Positions 30,002 to 38,858 of a DNA stretch of 64,000 bases are shown piece after piece; positions within the stretch are counted from its first letter, which is position 1; the number at the start of each line of letters is the position of its first letter. A program made the translations under genes and the position numbers. The stretch lies in the NCBI RefSeq assembly GCF_006483455.1, contig NZ_PPPU01000012.1, forward strand, positions 124,001 through 188,000, read 5' to 3'. The notes beneath the pieces were generated by a model, which saw nothing but the letters and a program-made list of their open reading frames with translations, did not search any database and had not been told where the DNA came from. Source of the stretch: Methylomonas koyamae (GTDB lineage Bacteria; Pseudomonadota; Gammaproteobacteria; Methylococcales; Methylomonadaceae).

Positions 30002-32358
30002 AAGTCCCGTAGGGGCACCGGCTTGGCGATGCCGTAACCTTGCGCGTAATTGACGCCCAGGGTTTGCAGTAAATCAAAGATAGACTCGTTTTCGACAAAT
30101 TCGGCAATTGTTTTCTTACCCATCACGTGCGCCACTTCGTTGATCGACTTGACCATCGTCAGATCCACTCGATCTTCCACAATGTCTTTGACGAACAAAC
30201 CGTCAATTTTCAGGTAGTCGACCGGCAGGTTTTTCAAATAAGCAAATGAAGACAAGCCGCTGCCGAAATCGTCTAAAGAAAACGAGCAACCTTTGCCGCG
30301 CAGCGATTCCATGAATTGGCGGGCGTAAGACAGGTTGCTGATCGCCGCGGTCTCGGTGATCTCGAAACAGATTTTCTCGGTCGGAATTTGCCATTTCTGG
30401 AATTGTTCGCCGATGAAACCCAGCATGGTTTGGTCCGACAGCGACAGACCGGACAGGTTGACCGAGCACATTTCCAGGCGCTGCAACAAATCCGGTGTCG
30501 TTGCCAAATACTCGAACAGTGAGGAAATGACCCAGCGGTCCAGCGGCGGAGCCATGTTGTAGCGTTCCGCCGCCGGCAGAAATGCGCCGGGCGGGATGAT
30601 TTTGCCCTGGTCGTCGCGGTAGCGGATCAGGGTTTCGAAGTGTAAGGCCTCGCGGTTGTGATTCACCGGCACGATCAACTGGCCGAACAATTGGAAGCGA
30701 TTTTGTTCGATACCCAACCGAATCTTCTCGACCCATTGCATTTCGCCCTGGCGCAAGGTTAATTCCTCGTCGTCCGGACTGAAGACATGCACCCGGTTCC
30801 GGCCTTTCTCTTTCGCCGCATAACAGGCGGCGTCGGCTTCCTTCAACACGTCGACCGCATTGCCGCTGGAACGGTTGATGGGGGCTACGCCGATGCTGAC
30901 GCCGATGCTGAAGCTGCGGTTTTCCCAGGCGAACTGAAAGTCGCAAATCGCATTTCGCAATTTTTCGCCGGTGATGACGGCCTGATCCAGAGAGCAGTAC
31001 GACATCAAAATACCGAATTCGTCGCCGCCCAAGCGGGCCAGGATATCCATCTTACGCACTTGTTGTCGTAATAACTCGCCAAGCTGCCGTAACAATTCGT
31101 CGCCGGCCAGATGGCCGCAGGTATCGTTGACGATCTTGAACTGGTCCAAATCAAGGTAACACAACACGTGGGCGCTGTTGTCGTTTTGGGCTTGCAACAC
31201 CAGATTTTGGATATGGATGTCGAATTGGCGGCGGTTGACCAGGCCGGTCAGTTCGTCGTGGCTGGCCTGGTAAGCGATTTTTTCCGACAGTCGGCGGGTT
31301 TCGGTAATGTCTTCGCACACCAGCAACATATGCGGCAGATTGTTTTCGTCCTTGACCAGGCGCGCGGTTTCCCTGACCCAAATCGTATTGCCGTTCCGGC
31401 AAACGATGCGGCTTTCCAGTTTGTGTACCTGCTCCGGGTGGTCGCGGCAAATTTGCAGGAACTGGTTGCAGTTGCCGATATCCTCCGGGTGAGAGAAGGC
31501 GAATAACGAACAACCCTGCAATTCTTCGACCCCCAAACCCAACTGTCGGGCGCCGAAGCGGTTGACCGAGATAATTTGGCCGTCCAAGTCCAGGTTGAAT
31601 ACCATCGTCGGGTTATTGTCGTAGAGCGCCTGATAGTTGTTTTTGACGCTGACCAGCGCCTTGTTCTGAGTTTCGACGGTATCCAGCATGTCGTTGAAAG
31701 CGTCCACCAGGATGCCCATTTCGTCGCTGCTGTGTTTTTCGGCGCGTAACGAATAATCGTGGTCGCGGCTGACTTTCTGCGCAGTACGCGCCAACTGGGA
31801 AATGGGCTTGGCGACCCGGTTCAGCAACGGCGCCGTCAGCAAAAAGGTGATGAACAATGCGACGAACAGGACCAACAGCACCACGCCGACGAATTTCAAC
31901 TCCCGCCAGAAGGCGGTGCTGAGGTCGGACGACAAATACACCGCACCGATGATCTCGCCGTCGAGCAACATCGGTTGGTAAACGTACAAGGACAATTGGT
32001 CGAAGTGGGTGTATAAACCTTGTTGGCTGGCCGGACACTGGTTCGCCGGATTGTCCAGCGCGGTAAACAGTCCGCCCGCCTTGTCGTATACGCAGGCGCT
32101 GCGCACATCGGGCAGATTGGCTAAAGAGGCCAGGTTTTCCTTGGCCAGATTGGCGTCGTCGAACATCACCGCCGCGATACTGCGGTTGGCGATCAGCCCG
32201 GCGACGGCCAGCAGGTCGTCTTGGGCCTTGCGTTTGACGTCGCTGATATTGATCGTCACCAGAATCACCAGCGCCAGCAGCATCGAGAACAAACTGGATG
32301 TGATCGCGATCGTAAACAGCTTGGATTTGATCGACAGTCGAGCGAAAAACTTACTCAA
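29998..32358 (-). CDS. Membrane sensor with CHASE8-HAMP-PAS-GGDEF-EAL (YfiN-like)
   Basis: 786 aa. Two membrane helices (about 13-35 and 155-178) flank a periplasmic CHASE8-like sensor (AVMFDDANLAKENLASL), then HAMP (180-232), PAS (about 240-355), GGDEF and EAL domains. The cyclase motif GGDEF (near 443) is intact with the inhibitory site RKMD five residues before it. The EAL motif reads ETL (near 573), but the other catalytic residues look present (ETAAIS, LDDFGSG, YLKID, AEFVEN, AQGYG), so both synthesis and breakdown of c-di-GMP are possible. The start overlaps the yfiR-like gene by 8 bases. In Pseudomonas, YfiR represses YfiN through its periplasmic side, a likely model here. Confidence 0.92.
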   Translation of the reverse strand: MSKFFARLSIKSKLFTIAITSSLFSMLLALVILVTINISDVKRKAQDDLLAVAGLIANRSIAAVMFDDANLAKENLASLANLPDVRSACVYDKAGGLFTALDNPANQCPASQQGLYTHFDQLSLYVYQPMLLDGEIIGAVYLSSDLSTAFWRELKFVGVVLLVLFVALFITFLLTAPLLNRVAKPISQLARTAQKVSRDHDYSLRAEKHSSDEMGILVDAFNDMLDTVETQNKALVSVKNNYQALYDNNPTMVFNLDLDGQIISVNRFGARQLGLGVEELQGCSLFAFSHPEDIGNCNQFLQICRDHPEQVHKLESRIVCRNGNTIWVRETARLVKDENNLPHMLLVCEDITETRRLSEKIAYQASHDELTGLVNRRQFDIHIQNLVLQAQNDNSAHVLCYLDLDQFKIVNDTCGHLAGDELLRQLGELLRQQVRKMDILARLGGDEFGILMSYCSLDQAVITGEKLRNAICDFQFAWENRSFSIGVSIGVAPINRSSGNAVDVLKEADAACYAAKEKGRNRVHVFSPDDEELTLRQGEMQWVEKIRLGIEQNRFQLFGQLIVPVNHNREALHFETLIRYRDDQGKIIPPGAFLPAAERYNMAPPLDRWVISSLFEYLATTPDLLQRLEMCSVNLSGLSLSDQTMLGFIGEQFQKWQIPTEKICFEITETAAISNLSYARQFMESLRGKGCSFSLDDFGSGLSSFAYLKNLPVDYLKIDGLFVKDIVEDRVDLTMVKSINEVAHVMGKKTIAEFVENESIFDLLQTLGVNYAQGYGIAKPVPLRDL

Positions 32359-32932
32359 GCTCTCCTCCTTCGACCAATGTGGCGACTTCGATCAGCTTGG
32401 CGCTGACGTTCAGGCCGTTTTTTTTCAACGCTTTCAGGTTGATATGCAATTTGACTTTGGTGTCGTCCAACACAAAGCCGATCATGCCGCCCGATTCGGC
32501 AAAAAACGGCTGACTGCTGACCGTCAGCGCCGTTTTAAACGAACCGACAGTTAACACCCCTGCCACGGGCTGTTCGGGGCGCAGGTCCGGATTATCGAAA
32601 TAGGCGATGTCGCAATCGCGCGCCTGTTTGGCAGAGTCGAAATGGATCAGCTTGATCGGCTTATCCTGAGCGGTTTTGCTTTCCAGCGGATCAAGCAAGT
32701 GGCCGAACGGATCGTTGCCGATAATGCAAATGTTGAACGTGGGGCTGGCTTTGGCCGGCCAGGTAATGAACTTGGTGAAATTATAGAGATAGGCCGCTTT
32801 AACCTTGTATTCCAATTCGTTGTCGTCGGCGTGTGCTTCCTGAGCGATAAAACAGCACAGGAAGCTCCAGCCGAATGCGACGCAAATGCGCCGCAGTGTC
32901 CGCGCCTCAGCGAGAGAAAAAACGGAAACCAA
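32351..32932 (-). CDS. YfiR-like periplasmic protein (DUF4154)
   Basis: 193 aa, with a hydrophobic N-terminal export segment (about 14-33, ending QEAHAD), then the DUF4154 core LEYKVKAAYLYNFTKFITWP, ICIIGNDPFGHLLD and MIGFVLDDTKVKLHINL. Family members such as YfiR bind and restrain a membrane diguanylate cyclase. It directly precedes and overlaps the CHASE8-GGDEF-EAL gene, which fits a repressor-cyclase pair. Paired cysteines that control YfiR folding are not clearly present beyond the single ARDCDIAYF Cys. Confidence 0.88.
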   Translation of the reverse strand: MVSVFSLAEARTLRRICVAFGWSFLCCFIAQEAHADDNELEYKVKAAYLYNFTKFITWPAKASPTFNICIIGNDPFGHLLDPLESKTAQDKPIKLIHFDSAKQARDCDIAYFDNPDLRPEQPVAGVLTVGSFKTALTVSSQPFFAESGGMIGFVLDDTKVKLHINLKALKKNGLNVSAKLIEVATLVEGGELE

Positions 32933-32978
32933 GTTATTGCCTGCCGAAAAAAATCATGGGGCAAGGATAGTTGAAAAA

Positions 32979-34280
32979 TCACTGGCTGCAGAAAAAAGCC
33001 CGTAGCGCGCGGATCATATAGCCGTGGTCCAAAACCCCGGCACTTTCGCGGATACTGTGCATGGCCCACATGGGCGAGCCGACGTCCACGCTGCGCACGC
33101 CCAGTTTCGCCGAGGCAATCGGGCCGATCGTACTGCCGCAGGGGAGGTCGCCGCGGTGCGCGTATTTCTGGTAGGGCACGTCCGCGTCGCGGCAAAACCG
33201 GATGAATTCGGCTTCCGACACGCATTCCGAGGCATAGCGGTGGTTAACGTTAATCTTGATGGCCGGGCCGTGATTGACGATGACTTTATGGCTGGGTTCG
33301 TAGGCGCCGGGAAAGCCGGGCTGGTAAGCGTGAGCCATATCGGCGCTGACCATAAAGCTGTTGGCCAGGGCTCGGCGGTAGCCGTCGGTGCGGTCGCAGC
33401 AGTCGGTGGCGATACGTTCCAGCACGTCCGGCAAAAAACTGCCTGCCGCGCCTTTGCAGCTCTCGCTACCGATCTCTTCGTGGTCGAAAAAGCCGCAGAC
33501 CAGCGTATTCCCGCTATTCAGTACCGAAGCGTCCAACATCGCCGTCAAACCTGCGTGGCAAGACGCCAGATTATCCAGCTGGCTGTCGGCGTAGAATAAG
33601 CGATCGGTGCCCCAGAATACGCCTTTTTGGGTGTCGTAGACGTTCAATTCCCAGCTCAACAGACTGTCGCCATCGATGCCGGCAGAGTCGGCCAACAGCT
33701 GGCGAAAATAATTAGCAGGCAATTGTTCGGCAGCGCTGGCCAATATCAAGGCCAACTCGTTTTGCTTTTGCAGTTTCAGGCCGTCTTCGTTAACGCCGCG
33801 GTTCATATGAATCGCCAGATTCGGCAAGCGCAACAGCGGTTGGTCGAAGCGCAGCAAACGGCTGCCGATGCTGCCGTCCGTCTGGCTGAATGCGATACGG
33901 CCGGCCAGACTGAGATCGCGGTCGGTAAAGGTTGCCAGAATCGGCCCGCCGTAAATTTCGACGGCCAGTCGCTGAATTTTGTCGGATTCCAACACCGGCT
34001 GCGGTTTGACCCGCAATCCGGGCGAGTCGGTGTGGGCGCCGAGCAGCTTAAAGCCTTTGCTCGCCAAGTCTTCCCGACCCAAAACGAAGGCGACCACTGA
34101 AGAGTCGTCTCGAATCACGTAATAACGGCCTCCGGCACTCAAACTCCAGGCGTCGCCCTCGTGCAGGCGCTGAAACTGAAACGCCTGCAGGCGTTGTTCG
34201 ATGCAGGCTGCCGCATGCCAGGGGCTGGGGCTGGCGTCGATAAAGTCCAATAAATCCTGTACTTGTCGGTGTGCGCTCAT
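32979..34280 (-). CDS. apeB: M18-family aminopeptidase
   Basis: 433-aa cytosolic zinc aminopeptidase (aspartyl aminopeptidase family). Metal ligands are visible in [47 protein letters not shown] and the final HSIRE. Starts [23 protein letters not shown], the conserved beginning. ATG 34280 overlaps the msrB stop as ATGA; the longer frame into msrB is an artefact. Confidence 0.93.
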   Translation of the reverse strand: MSAHRQVQDLLDFIDASPSPWHAAACIEQRLQAFQFQRLHEGDAWSLSAGGRYYVIRDDSSVVAFVLGREDLASKGFKLLGAHTDSPGLRVKPQPVLESDKIQRLAVEIYGGPILATFTDRDLSLAGRIAFSQTDGSIGSRLLRFDQPLLRLPNLAIHMNRGVNEDGLKLQKQNELALILASAAEQLPANYFRQLLADSAGIDGDSLLSWELNVYDTQKGVFWGTDRLFYADSQLDNLASCHAGLTAMLDASVLNSGNTLVCGFFDHEEIGSESCKGAAGSFLPDVLERIATDCCDRTDGYRRALANSFMVSADMAHAYQPGFPGAYEPSHKVIVNHGPAIKINVNHRYASECVSEAEFIRFCRDADVPYQKYAHRGDLPCGSTIGPIASAKLGVRSVDVGSPMWAMHSIRESAGVLDHGYMIRALRAFFCSQ

Positions 34281-34672
34281 GTTTTCTTGTCCAGGGTTAA
34301 CGCCACCGAATTGATGCAATAGCGCAATCCGGTCGGTAACGGGCCGTCTTCGAATACGTGGCCGAGATGGGCGCCGCAGGAATGGCAGGTCACTTCGGTA
34401 CGGCGCATGCCGTGGCTGGTATCGAGGTGCTCGTCCAAGCTCTCGGCATGCAGCGGGTTCCAAAAACTGGGCCAGCCGCAGCCGGAGTGGAATTTATGTT
34501 CCGAGTCGAACAAGGCCGCGCCGCAACAGACGCAACGGTAGATACCGTCGTCTTCGCAATCGGTGTATTTGCCGGTGAACGGCGGCTCGGTACCTTTTTC
34601 GCGGCAGACGCGGTATTGCTCCGGCGTCAGCTTCTCGCGCCAAAATTTGTCAGCATCATTAGAGTCGGTCAT
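34277..34672 (-). CDS. msrB: Peptide methionine-R-sulfoxide reductase
   Basis: 131-aa MsrB that reduces Met-R-sulfoxide in proteins. Zinc cysteines CVCC and CHSC, the [11 protein letters not shown]-type [13 protein letters not shown] and the catalytic Cys in RYCINSVAL are present. ATG 34672 (MTDSND) is preferred; an ATG at 34690 adds MIWTAT. Neither has a strong ribosome site. Coupled to apeB by a 4-base overlap. Confidence 0.95.
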   Translation of the reverse strand: MTDSNDADKFWREKLTPEQYRVCREKGTEPPFTGKYTDCEDDGIYRCVCCGAALFDSEHKFHSGCGWPSFWNPLHAESLDEHLDTSHGMRRTEVTCHSCGAHLGHVFEDGPLPTGLRYCINSVALTLDKKT

Positions 34673-34750
34673 GGTGGCAGTCCATATCAACAGTGGTACT
34701 GGTCATTGTACCCAGAGTTATACGCTTGCTGAAGGAAAGCGAGATATCGG

Positions 34751-34779
34751 TTGACTATGTTAGAAAACCCTAATATTCT
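34751..34779 (+). promoter_or_regulatory. Sigma-70-type promoter of sqr
   Basis: TTGACT (34751-34756), 17-bp spacer, TATTCT (34774-34779). It lies 92 bp before the sqr ATG and explains why the open frame back to 34751 is not the true start. Confidence 0.6.
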
Positions 34780-34870
34780 GTGGTCACATGATTTTGCGGC
34801 GCATAATTACCATAATCCAAAAAAGAAACTTCAAAATCGTGCGTGTCTGAATTTCAGCGAGGAGAATGTC

Positions 34871-36148
34871 ATGGCAAGAATCGTAGTGTTAGGTGCAGGT
34901 ATCGGCGGCGTGCCGATGGCTTACGAAATGAAGGAAACGGTGGGCAAACAGCATGAAGTGGTGGTGATATCCGATTCGCCGACCTTCCACTTCGTACCCT
35001 CCAATCCCTGGGTGCCGCCGAAATGGCGCAAACCGGAAGATTTGAAAATCGAATTGGCGCCGGTGATGGCAAAAAAAGGCATCACCTTCATCCAAAAGGC
35101 AGCCACTAAGGTCGATCCGCTAAACAATAAAGTCGATCTGGCCGACGGTAGTGTGGTCGAATACGACTATCTGATCATCGCTACCGGTCCGCGTCTGGCC
35201 TTCGACGAAGTGCCCGGTTTGGGGCCGCATGGCGGACATACTTCATCGGTGTGCCATGTCGATCACGCCGCGTTGGCCGCCGAAGACTGGGACCGCTTCA
35301 TGGCCGATCCCGGCCCCATCGTGATCGGGGCGGTGCAAGGCGCGTCCTGCTTCGGTCCCGCCTATGAATACATGATGATCATCGAAACCGAGTTACGCAA
35401 ACGCAAGATCCGCGACAAGGTGCCGATGACCTTCGTCACTTCCGAACCTTACATCGGTCACTTGGGCCTGGGCGGCGTCGGCGACACCAAAGGCTTGTTG
35501 GAAAGCGCGTTACGCGACAAGACCATCAAATGGATCACCAACGCCAAGGTGGACAAGATCGAAGCCGGCATGATGTATGTCACCGAAGTCGACGAAGATG
35601 GCAACGAAAAGAAGAAGCACGAACTGCCGTTCAAGCATTCGATGATGCTGCCGGCGTTCACCGGCGTCGATGCGGTGCGGCATTGCGGCGCGGAAGGTCT
35701 GACCAATCCGCGCGGTTTCGTCATCGTCGACGAACACCAGCGTAACCCGACCTATAAAAACATTTATTCGGTCGGCGTCTGCGTAGCCTTGCCGCCGGTG
35801 GAAAAAACCCCGGTGCCGACCGGTACCCCGAAAACCGGTTATATGATCGAATCGATGGTGACGGCAACGGCCCATAACATCCGCGACGAACTGGACGGCA
35901 AACAACCGACCGACAAGCCCAGTTTGAGCGCGCTATGTCTGGCCGATCTGGGCGATACCGGCGTGGCGTTTTTGGCCGTACCGCAAATTCCGCCGCGCAA
36001 CACGACTTGGTCGAATCACGGCAAATGGGTACACCTAGCCAAAATTGCCTTCGAAAAATACTTCATGCGCAAGATTAGAAAAGGCATCAGCGAGCCGTTC
36101 TACGAGCGAATGATGCTGAAATTCATGGGCGTCGTCCGCCTGAAATAG
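34871..36148 (+). CDS. sqr: Sulfide:quinone oxidoreductase
   Basis: 425-aa FAD enzyme oxidising sulfide and feeding electrons to the quinone pool at the membrane surface. N-terminal Rossmann fold LGAGIGGVPMAYEM, the segment SPTFHFVPSNPWVPPKWR and a C-terminal amphipathic end are typical. Candidate redox cysteines are in QGASCFGPAYEY (near 161), RHCGAEG and SVGVCVALPP (near 303). AGGAG precedes ATG 34871 by 7 bases. The DUF2892 gene follows after 9 bp. Confidence 0.93.
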   Translation: MARIVVLGAGIGGVPMAYEMKETVGKQHEVVVISDSPTFHFVPSNPWVPPKWRKPEDLKIELAPVMAKKGITFIQKAATKVDPLNNKVDLADGSVVEYDYLIIATGPRLAFDEVPGLGPHGGHTSSVCHVDHAALAAEDWDRFMADPGPIVIGAVQGASCFGPAYEYMMIIETELRKRKIRDKVPMTFVTSEPYIGHLGLGGVGDTKGLLESALRDKTIKWITNAKVDKIEAGMMYVTEVDEDGNEKKKHELPFKHSMMLPAFTGVDAVRHCGAEGLTNPRGFVIVDEHQRNPTYKNIYSVGVCVALPPVEKTPVPTGTPKTGYMIESMVTATAHNIRDELDGKQPTDKPSLSALCLADLGDTGVAFLAVPQIPPRNTTWSNHGKWVHLAKIAFEKYFMRKIRKGISEPFYERMMLKFMGVVRLK

Positions 36149-36157
36149 GAGATGCTT

Positions 36158-36358
36158 ATGTCTATCGATCGGATGGTGATGGCGTTTGCCGGCTCGTTTA
36201 TTCTGGCCAGTCTGGCTTTGGCGCATTGGCATTCGCCGAATTGGTTGTGGTTTACCGCCTTCGTTGGCGCCAATTTGGTGCAGGCGTCATTTACCGGGTT
36301 TTGCCCGTTGGCGATTATCCTGAAAAAGTTCGGCGTCAAATCCGGCTGCGCATTTTAG
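36158..36358 (+). CDS. DUF2892 (YgaP-type) small membrane protein
   Basis: 66 aa with two membrane helices: [21 protein letters not shown] and the conserved [28 protein letters not shown]. Such domains are often fused or linked to rhodanese and sulfide-oxidation genes, in line with sqr just upstream. AGGAG lies 6 bases before ATG 36158; the ATG at 36152 is too close to that site. Confidence 0.88.
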   Translation: MSIDRMVMAFAGSFILASLALAHWHSPNWLWFTAFVGANLVQASFTGFCPLAIILKKFGVKSGCAF

Positions 36359-36372
36359 TTTGTTCCCTCTAG

Positions 36373-36407
36373 CCTAACCGCCGCTGGATTGGCGGTTAGG
36401 TCTTTTT
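36373..36407 (+). terminator. Intrinsic terminator of sqr-DUF2892
   Basis: Ten-base stem CCTAACCGCC / GGCGGTTAGG with an 8-base loop followed by TCTTTTT, 15 bp after the DUF2892 stop. Confidence 0.9.
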
Positions 36408-36446
36408 CGGCTCAGATCCGACCGGAAAAAATCCGGTGGCCGCACT

Positions 36447-36475
36447 CTTGAAGTTTTCGTCAGCGCCCCTAATTT
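36447..36475 (+). promoter_or_regulatory. Sigma-32-like heat-shock promoter of hsp20
   Basis: CTTGAA (36447-36452), 13-bp spacer, CCCCTAAT (36466-36473), close to the sigma-32 consensus CTTGAAA / CCCCATnT, 75 bp before an Hsp20 gene. Confidence 0.6.
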
Positions 36476-36507
36476 GTCGGTGTCCGGGCCGGACGGCTCG
36501 GTTACAA

Positions 36508-36540
36508 CCAATGTTTTCAAAGCTTATTTGAATTGGGGAG
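36508..36540 (+). promoter_or_regulatory. Candidate RNA thermometer at the hsp20 ribosome site
   Basis: In the 5' leader TTCAAA-GCTTA-TTTGAA forms a 6-bp hairpin (36516-36532), extended by CCAA (36508-36511) pairing TTGG (36533-36536), which runs directly into the GGGGAG ribosome site. An AU-rich hairpin next to and partly over the Shine-Dalgarno is the plan of ROSE/fourU thermometers of hsp20 genes. Folding energy was not calculated. Confidence 0.4.
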
Positions 36541-36548
36541 AAAGAATC

Positions 36549-37013
36549 ATGAGAGTCGAATATACGCCGATTTACCGTCCCAACCTGGGTTTGGGCCAAT
36601 GGGCCGCAATGCTGGACGGCATTTTACAAAGCGACCGGCCGAATCACGATTATCCGGCCTTCGATATCGAAGTGGTCGGGGACAACCAGTTTGCGATCAG
36701 TTTGGCGGTACCGGGTTTCAGTCCGGACCAGTTATCGATCGAAACCGAAAACAAGGTGTTGACCGTCAAAGGCGAGAAACCGCAAGACGCCGAAAAACGG
36801 CGCTTCCTGCACCAAGGCATTTTTAGTCGCAATTTCGAACGCCGCTTCAACCTGGCCGAACACACCGAAGTCAACGGTGCCCATTACCGCGACGGGTTGC
36901 TGACCGTCAGGCTGGTGAAACGGATTCCGGAGGCAATGAAACCGCGGCGCATCGAGATCGATAACGTCGGCCAAGTGTTGAGTCCGGCGCAAGCGACATT
37001 GCCCATCGCATGA
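36549..37013 (+). CDS. Small heat-shock protein Hsp20 (IbpA type)
   Basis: 154-aa alpha-crystallin-type holdase chaperone. Alpha-crystallin domain from about 38 to 135 (DYPAFDIEVVGDNQFAISLAVPGF, LTVKGEK, FSRNFERRFNL, YRDGLLTVRLVKRIPE). The flanks are short. GGGGAG precedes the ATG by 8 bases. A sigma-32-like promoter and a possible thermometer upstream agree with heat control. Confidence 0.93.
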   Translation: MRVEYTPIYRPNLGLGQWAAMLDGILQSDRPNHDYPAFDIEVVGDNQFAISLAVPGFSPDQLSIETENKVLTVKGEKPQDAEKRRFLHQGIFSRNFERRFNLAEHTEVNGAHYRDGLLTVRLVKRIPEAMKPRRIEIDNVGQVLSPAQATLPIA

Positions 37014-37039
37014 AACTGGTCGCCAGTCGATGACGGTTT

Positions 37040-37075
37040 GAGCCCCGTTGTCAGCCAACGCCGGTGGCGGGGCTC
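37040..37075 (+). terminator. Hairpin after hsp20, within a 381-bp gene-free stretch
   Basis: Eight-base perfect stem GAGCCCCG (37040-37047) / CGGGGCTC (37068-37075), 26 bp after the hsp20 stop, without a T-run. A second inverted repeat CAGCATT / AATGCTG (37108-37138) follows. The remainder of 37014-37394 has no gene; its right part is the nifE control region. Confidence 0.5.
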
Positions 37076-37288
37076 TCGCCAATTTCCCTCTTTACAGCCT
37101 TTCCCTTCAGCATTCGGGCGATCAGCCGGAAAATGCTGACTGCTTGCCCTGATCTCAGTCGATGCTCCGGCATCGTCAAGTCTGATTGATAGCCCCCTAG
37201 GTTCCTCGCCACGTCCGGGTTATTCCTTTCCCCTGTCGGCCGGTCTGGCGTCGGTTGCGCCGGGCTTTGTTTGGTCGCAATCGTCGAT

Positions 37289-37304
37289 TGTCGGGTTTGC
37301 TACA
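37289..37304 (+). promoter_or_regulatory. NifA upstream activator site of nifE
   Basis: Exact TGT-N10-ACA, the NifA-binding consensus, 43 bp upstream of the -24 element. It is nearer to the promoter than the usual 80-150 bp but on the same DNA leader, with no competing gene. Confidence 0.65.
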
Positions 37305-37347
37305 AAAAAAATCGGGCCAAGACCTTGAAAATCATTGTCTTAGCACT

Positions 37348-37363
37348 TGGCACAACGGTTGCA
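37348..37363 (+). promoter_or_regulatory. Sigma-54 (-24/-12) promoter of the nifE operon
   Basis: TGGCAC-N5-TTGCA, an essentially perfect RpoN promoter, 31 bp before the nifE ATG. With the NifA-type site upstream, it implies expression under nitrogen limitation. Confidence 0.85.
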
Positions 37364-37394
37364 ATAGATAGTACAAAAAACTTGGGGTTGTGCC

Positions 37395-38843
37395 ATGAAA
37401 TCGACCAAAGACATTGCCGAAATGCTGGACGAACCGGCATGCGAGCATAACAAGAAGGAAAAATCCGGCTGCGCCAAACCCAAACCCGGCTCCGCCGCCG
37501 GCGGCTGCGCCTTCGACGGCGCCCAAATCGCCCTGTTACCGATCGCCGACGTCGCTCATATCGTGCACGGCCCGATCGCCTGTGCCGGCAGTTCCTGGGA
37601 CAACCGCGGTACCCGTTCGTCCGGCCCGGACCTGTACCGGATCGGCATGACTACCGACTTGACCGAGCAGGACATCGTTATGGGCCGCTCGGAAAAGCGC
37701 CTGTTCCACGCCATCAAGCAAGCGGTGGAAACCTTTAACCCGCCGGCGGTATTCATCTACAACACCTGCGTGCCGGCCCTGGTCGGCGACGACATCAATG
37801 CCACCTGCAAAGAAGCCACCGAGCGTTGGGGCGTGCCGGTCGTGCCGATCGACGCCGCCGGTTTTTACGGTACCAAAAACCTGGGCAACCGCATCGCCGC
37901 CGATGCGATGATCAAATACGTGGTCGGCACCCGCGACCCCGATCCATTGCCGCCGGCCGCAATCGAAGCGGAGAAAGCCGGCATCAAAATCCACGACGTG
38001 AATTTGGTCGGCGAATACAACATCGCCGGCGAATTCTGGCACGTATTGCCGCTGCTGGACGAAATGGGCTTGCGCGTGCTGTGCACCTTGTCCGGCGATG
38101 CCCGCTTCCGCGAAGTGCAAACCATGCACAAGGCCGAAGTCAATATGATGGTTTGTTCCAAAGCCATGATCAACGTGGCGCGGAAATTGGAACAGCAATA
38201 CCGGATACCCTGGTTCGAAGGCAGTTTCTACGGCATTACCGATACCAGCCAGGCCTTACGCGATTTTGCCCGCGTCATTAACGATCCGGATTTGACCGCT
38301 CGTACCGAAGCCATCATCGCCCGCGAGGAAAACCGGATTCGCGAAGCCTTGGCCCCGTGGCGCGAACGCCTGAAAGGCAAACGGGTGCTGCTGTTTACCG
38401 GCGGCGTCAAGAGCTGGTCGGTGATTTCGGCGCTGCAGGATTTGGGTATGGTCGTGGTCGCCACCGGCACCAAGAAATCCACCGAAGAAGACAAAGCCCG
38501 GATTCGCGAATTGATGGGCGAAGACACCTTGATGATCGAAGACGGTAGCCCGAAAGCCTTGCTGAAAGTCGTACACGACTACAAGGCCGACATTCTGATT
38601 GCCGGCGGCCGCAATATGTACACCGCCTTGAAAGCGCGGATTCCGTTCCTGGACATCAATCAGGAACGCGAATTCGGCTACGAAGGTTACCAAGGCATGC
38701 TGGAACTGGTTCGCCAATTGGCGCTGACGCTGGAAAGCCCGGTCTGGGAAGCGGTCAGAGCGCCGGTGCCGTGGAAGGCTGCGGCCAAGGTTGCCAAAGC
38801 CGCCGAACAGGCGGTGCTGTTCGCCGAGCCCGTCGCCGCTTAA
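37395..38843 (+). CDS. nifE: Nitrogenase FeMo-cofactor scaffold subunit NifE
   Basis: 482-aa alpha-type subunit of the NifEN scaffold on which the NifB-cofactor matures to FeMo-co. The P-cluster-like cysteine ligands stand at Cys38 (GGCAFDGA), Cys63 ([13 protein letters not shown]) and Cys125 ([12 protein letters not shown]). The C-terminal [17 protein letters not shown] replaces the cofactor His region of NifD, as expected for NifE. The N-terminus has an extra Lys/Cys-rich stretch (Cys16, Cys26). First gene after the sigma-54 promoter; nifN follows after 15 bp. Confidence 0.97.
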   Translation: MKSTKDIAEMLDEPACEHNKKEKSGCAKPKPGSAAGGCAFDGAQIALLPIADVAHIVHGPIACAGSSWDNRGTRSSGPDLYRIGMTTDLTEQDIVMGRSEKRLFHAIKQAVETFNPPAVFIYNTCVPALVGDDINATCKEATERWGVPVVPIDAAGFYGTKNLGNRIAADAMIKYVVGTRDPDPLPPAAIEAEKAGIKIHDVNLVGEYNIAGEFWHVLPLLDEMGLRVLCTLSGDARFREVQTMHKAEVNMMVCSKAMINVARKLEQQYRIPWFEGSFYGITDTSQALRDFARVINDPDLTARTEAIIAREENRIREALAPWRERLKGKRVLLFTGGVKSWSVISALQDLGMVVVATGTKKSTEEDKARIRELMGEDTLMIEDGSPKALLKVVHDYKADILIAGGRNMYTALKARIPFLDINQEREFGYEGYQGMLELVRQLALTLESPVWEAVRAPVPWKAAAKVAKAAEQAVLFAEPVAA

Positions 38844-38858
38844 CCGGGGTATTTCGCT

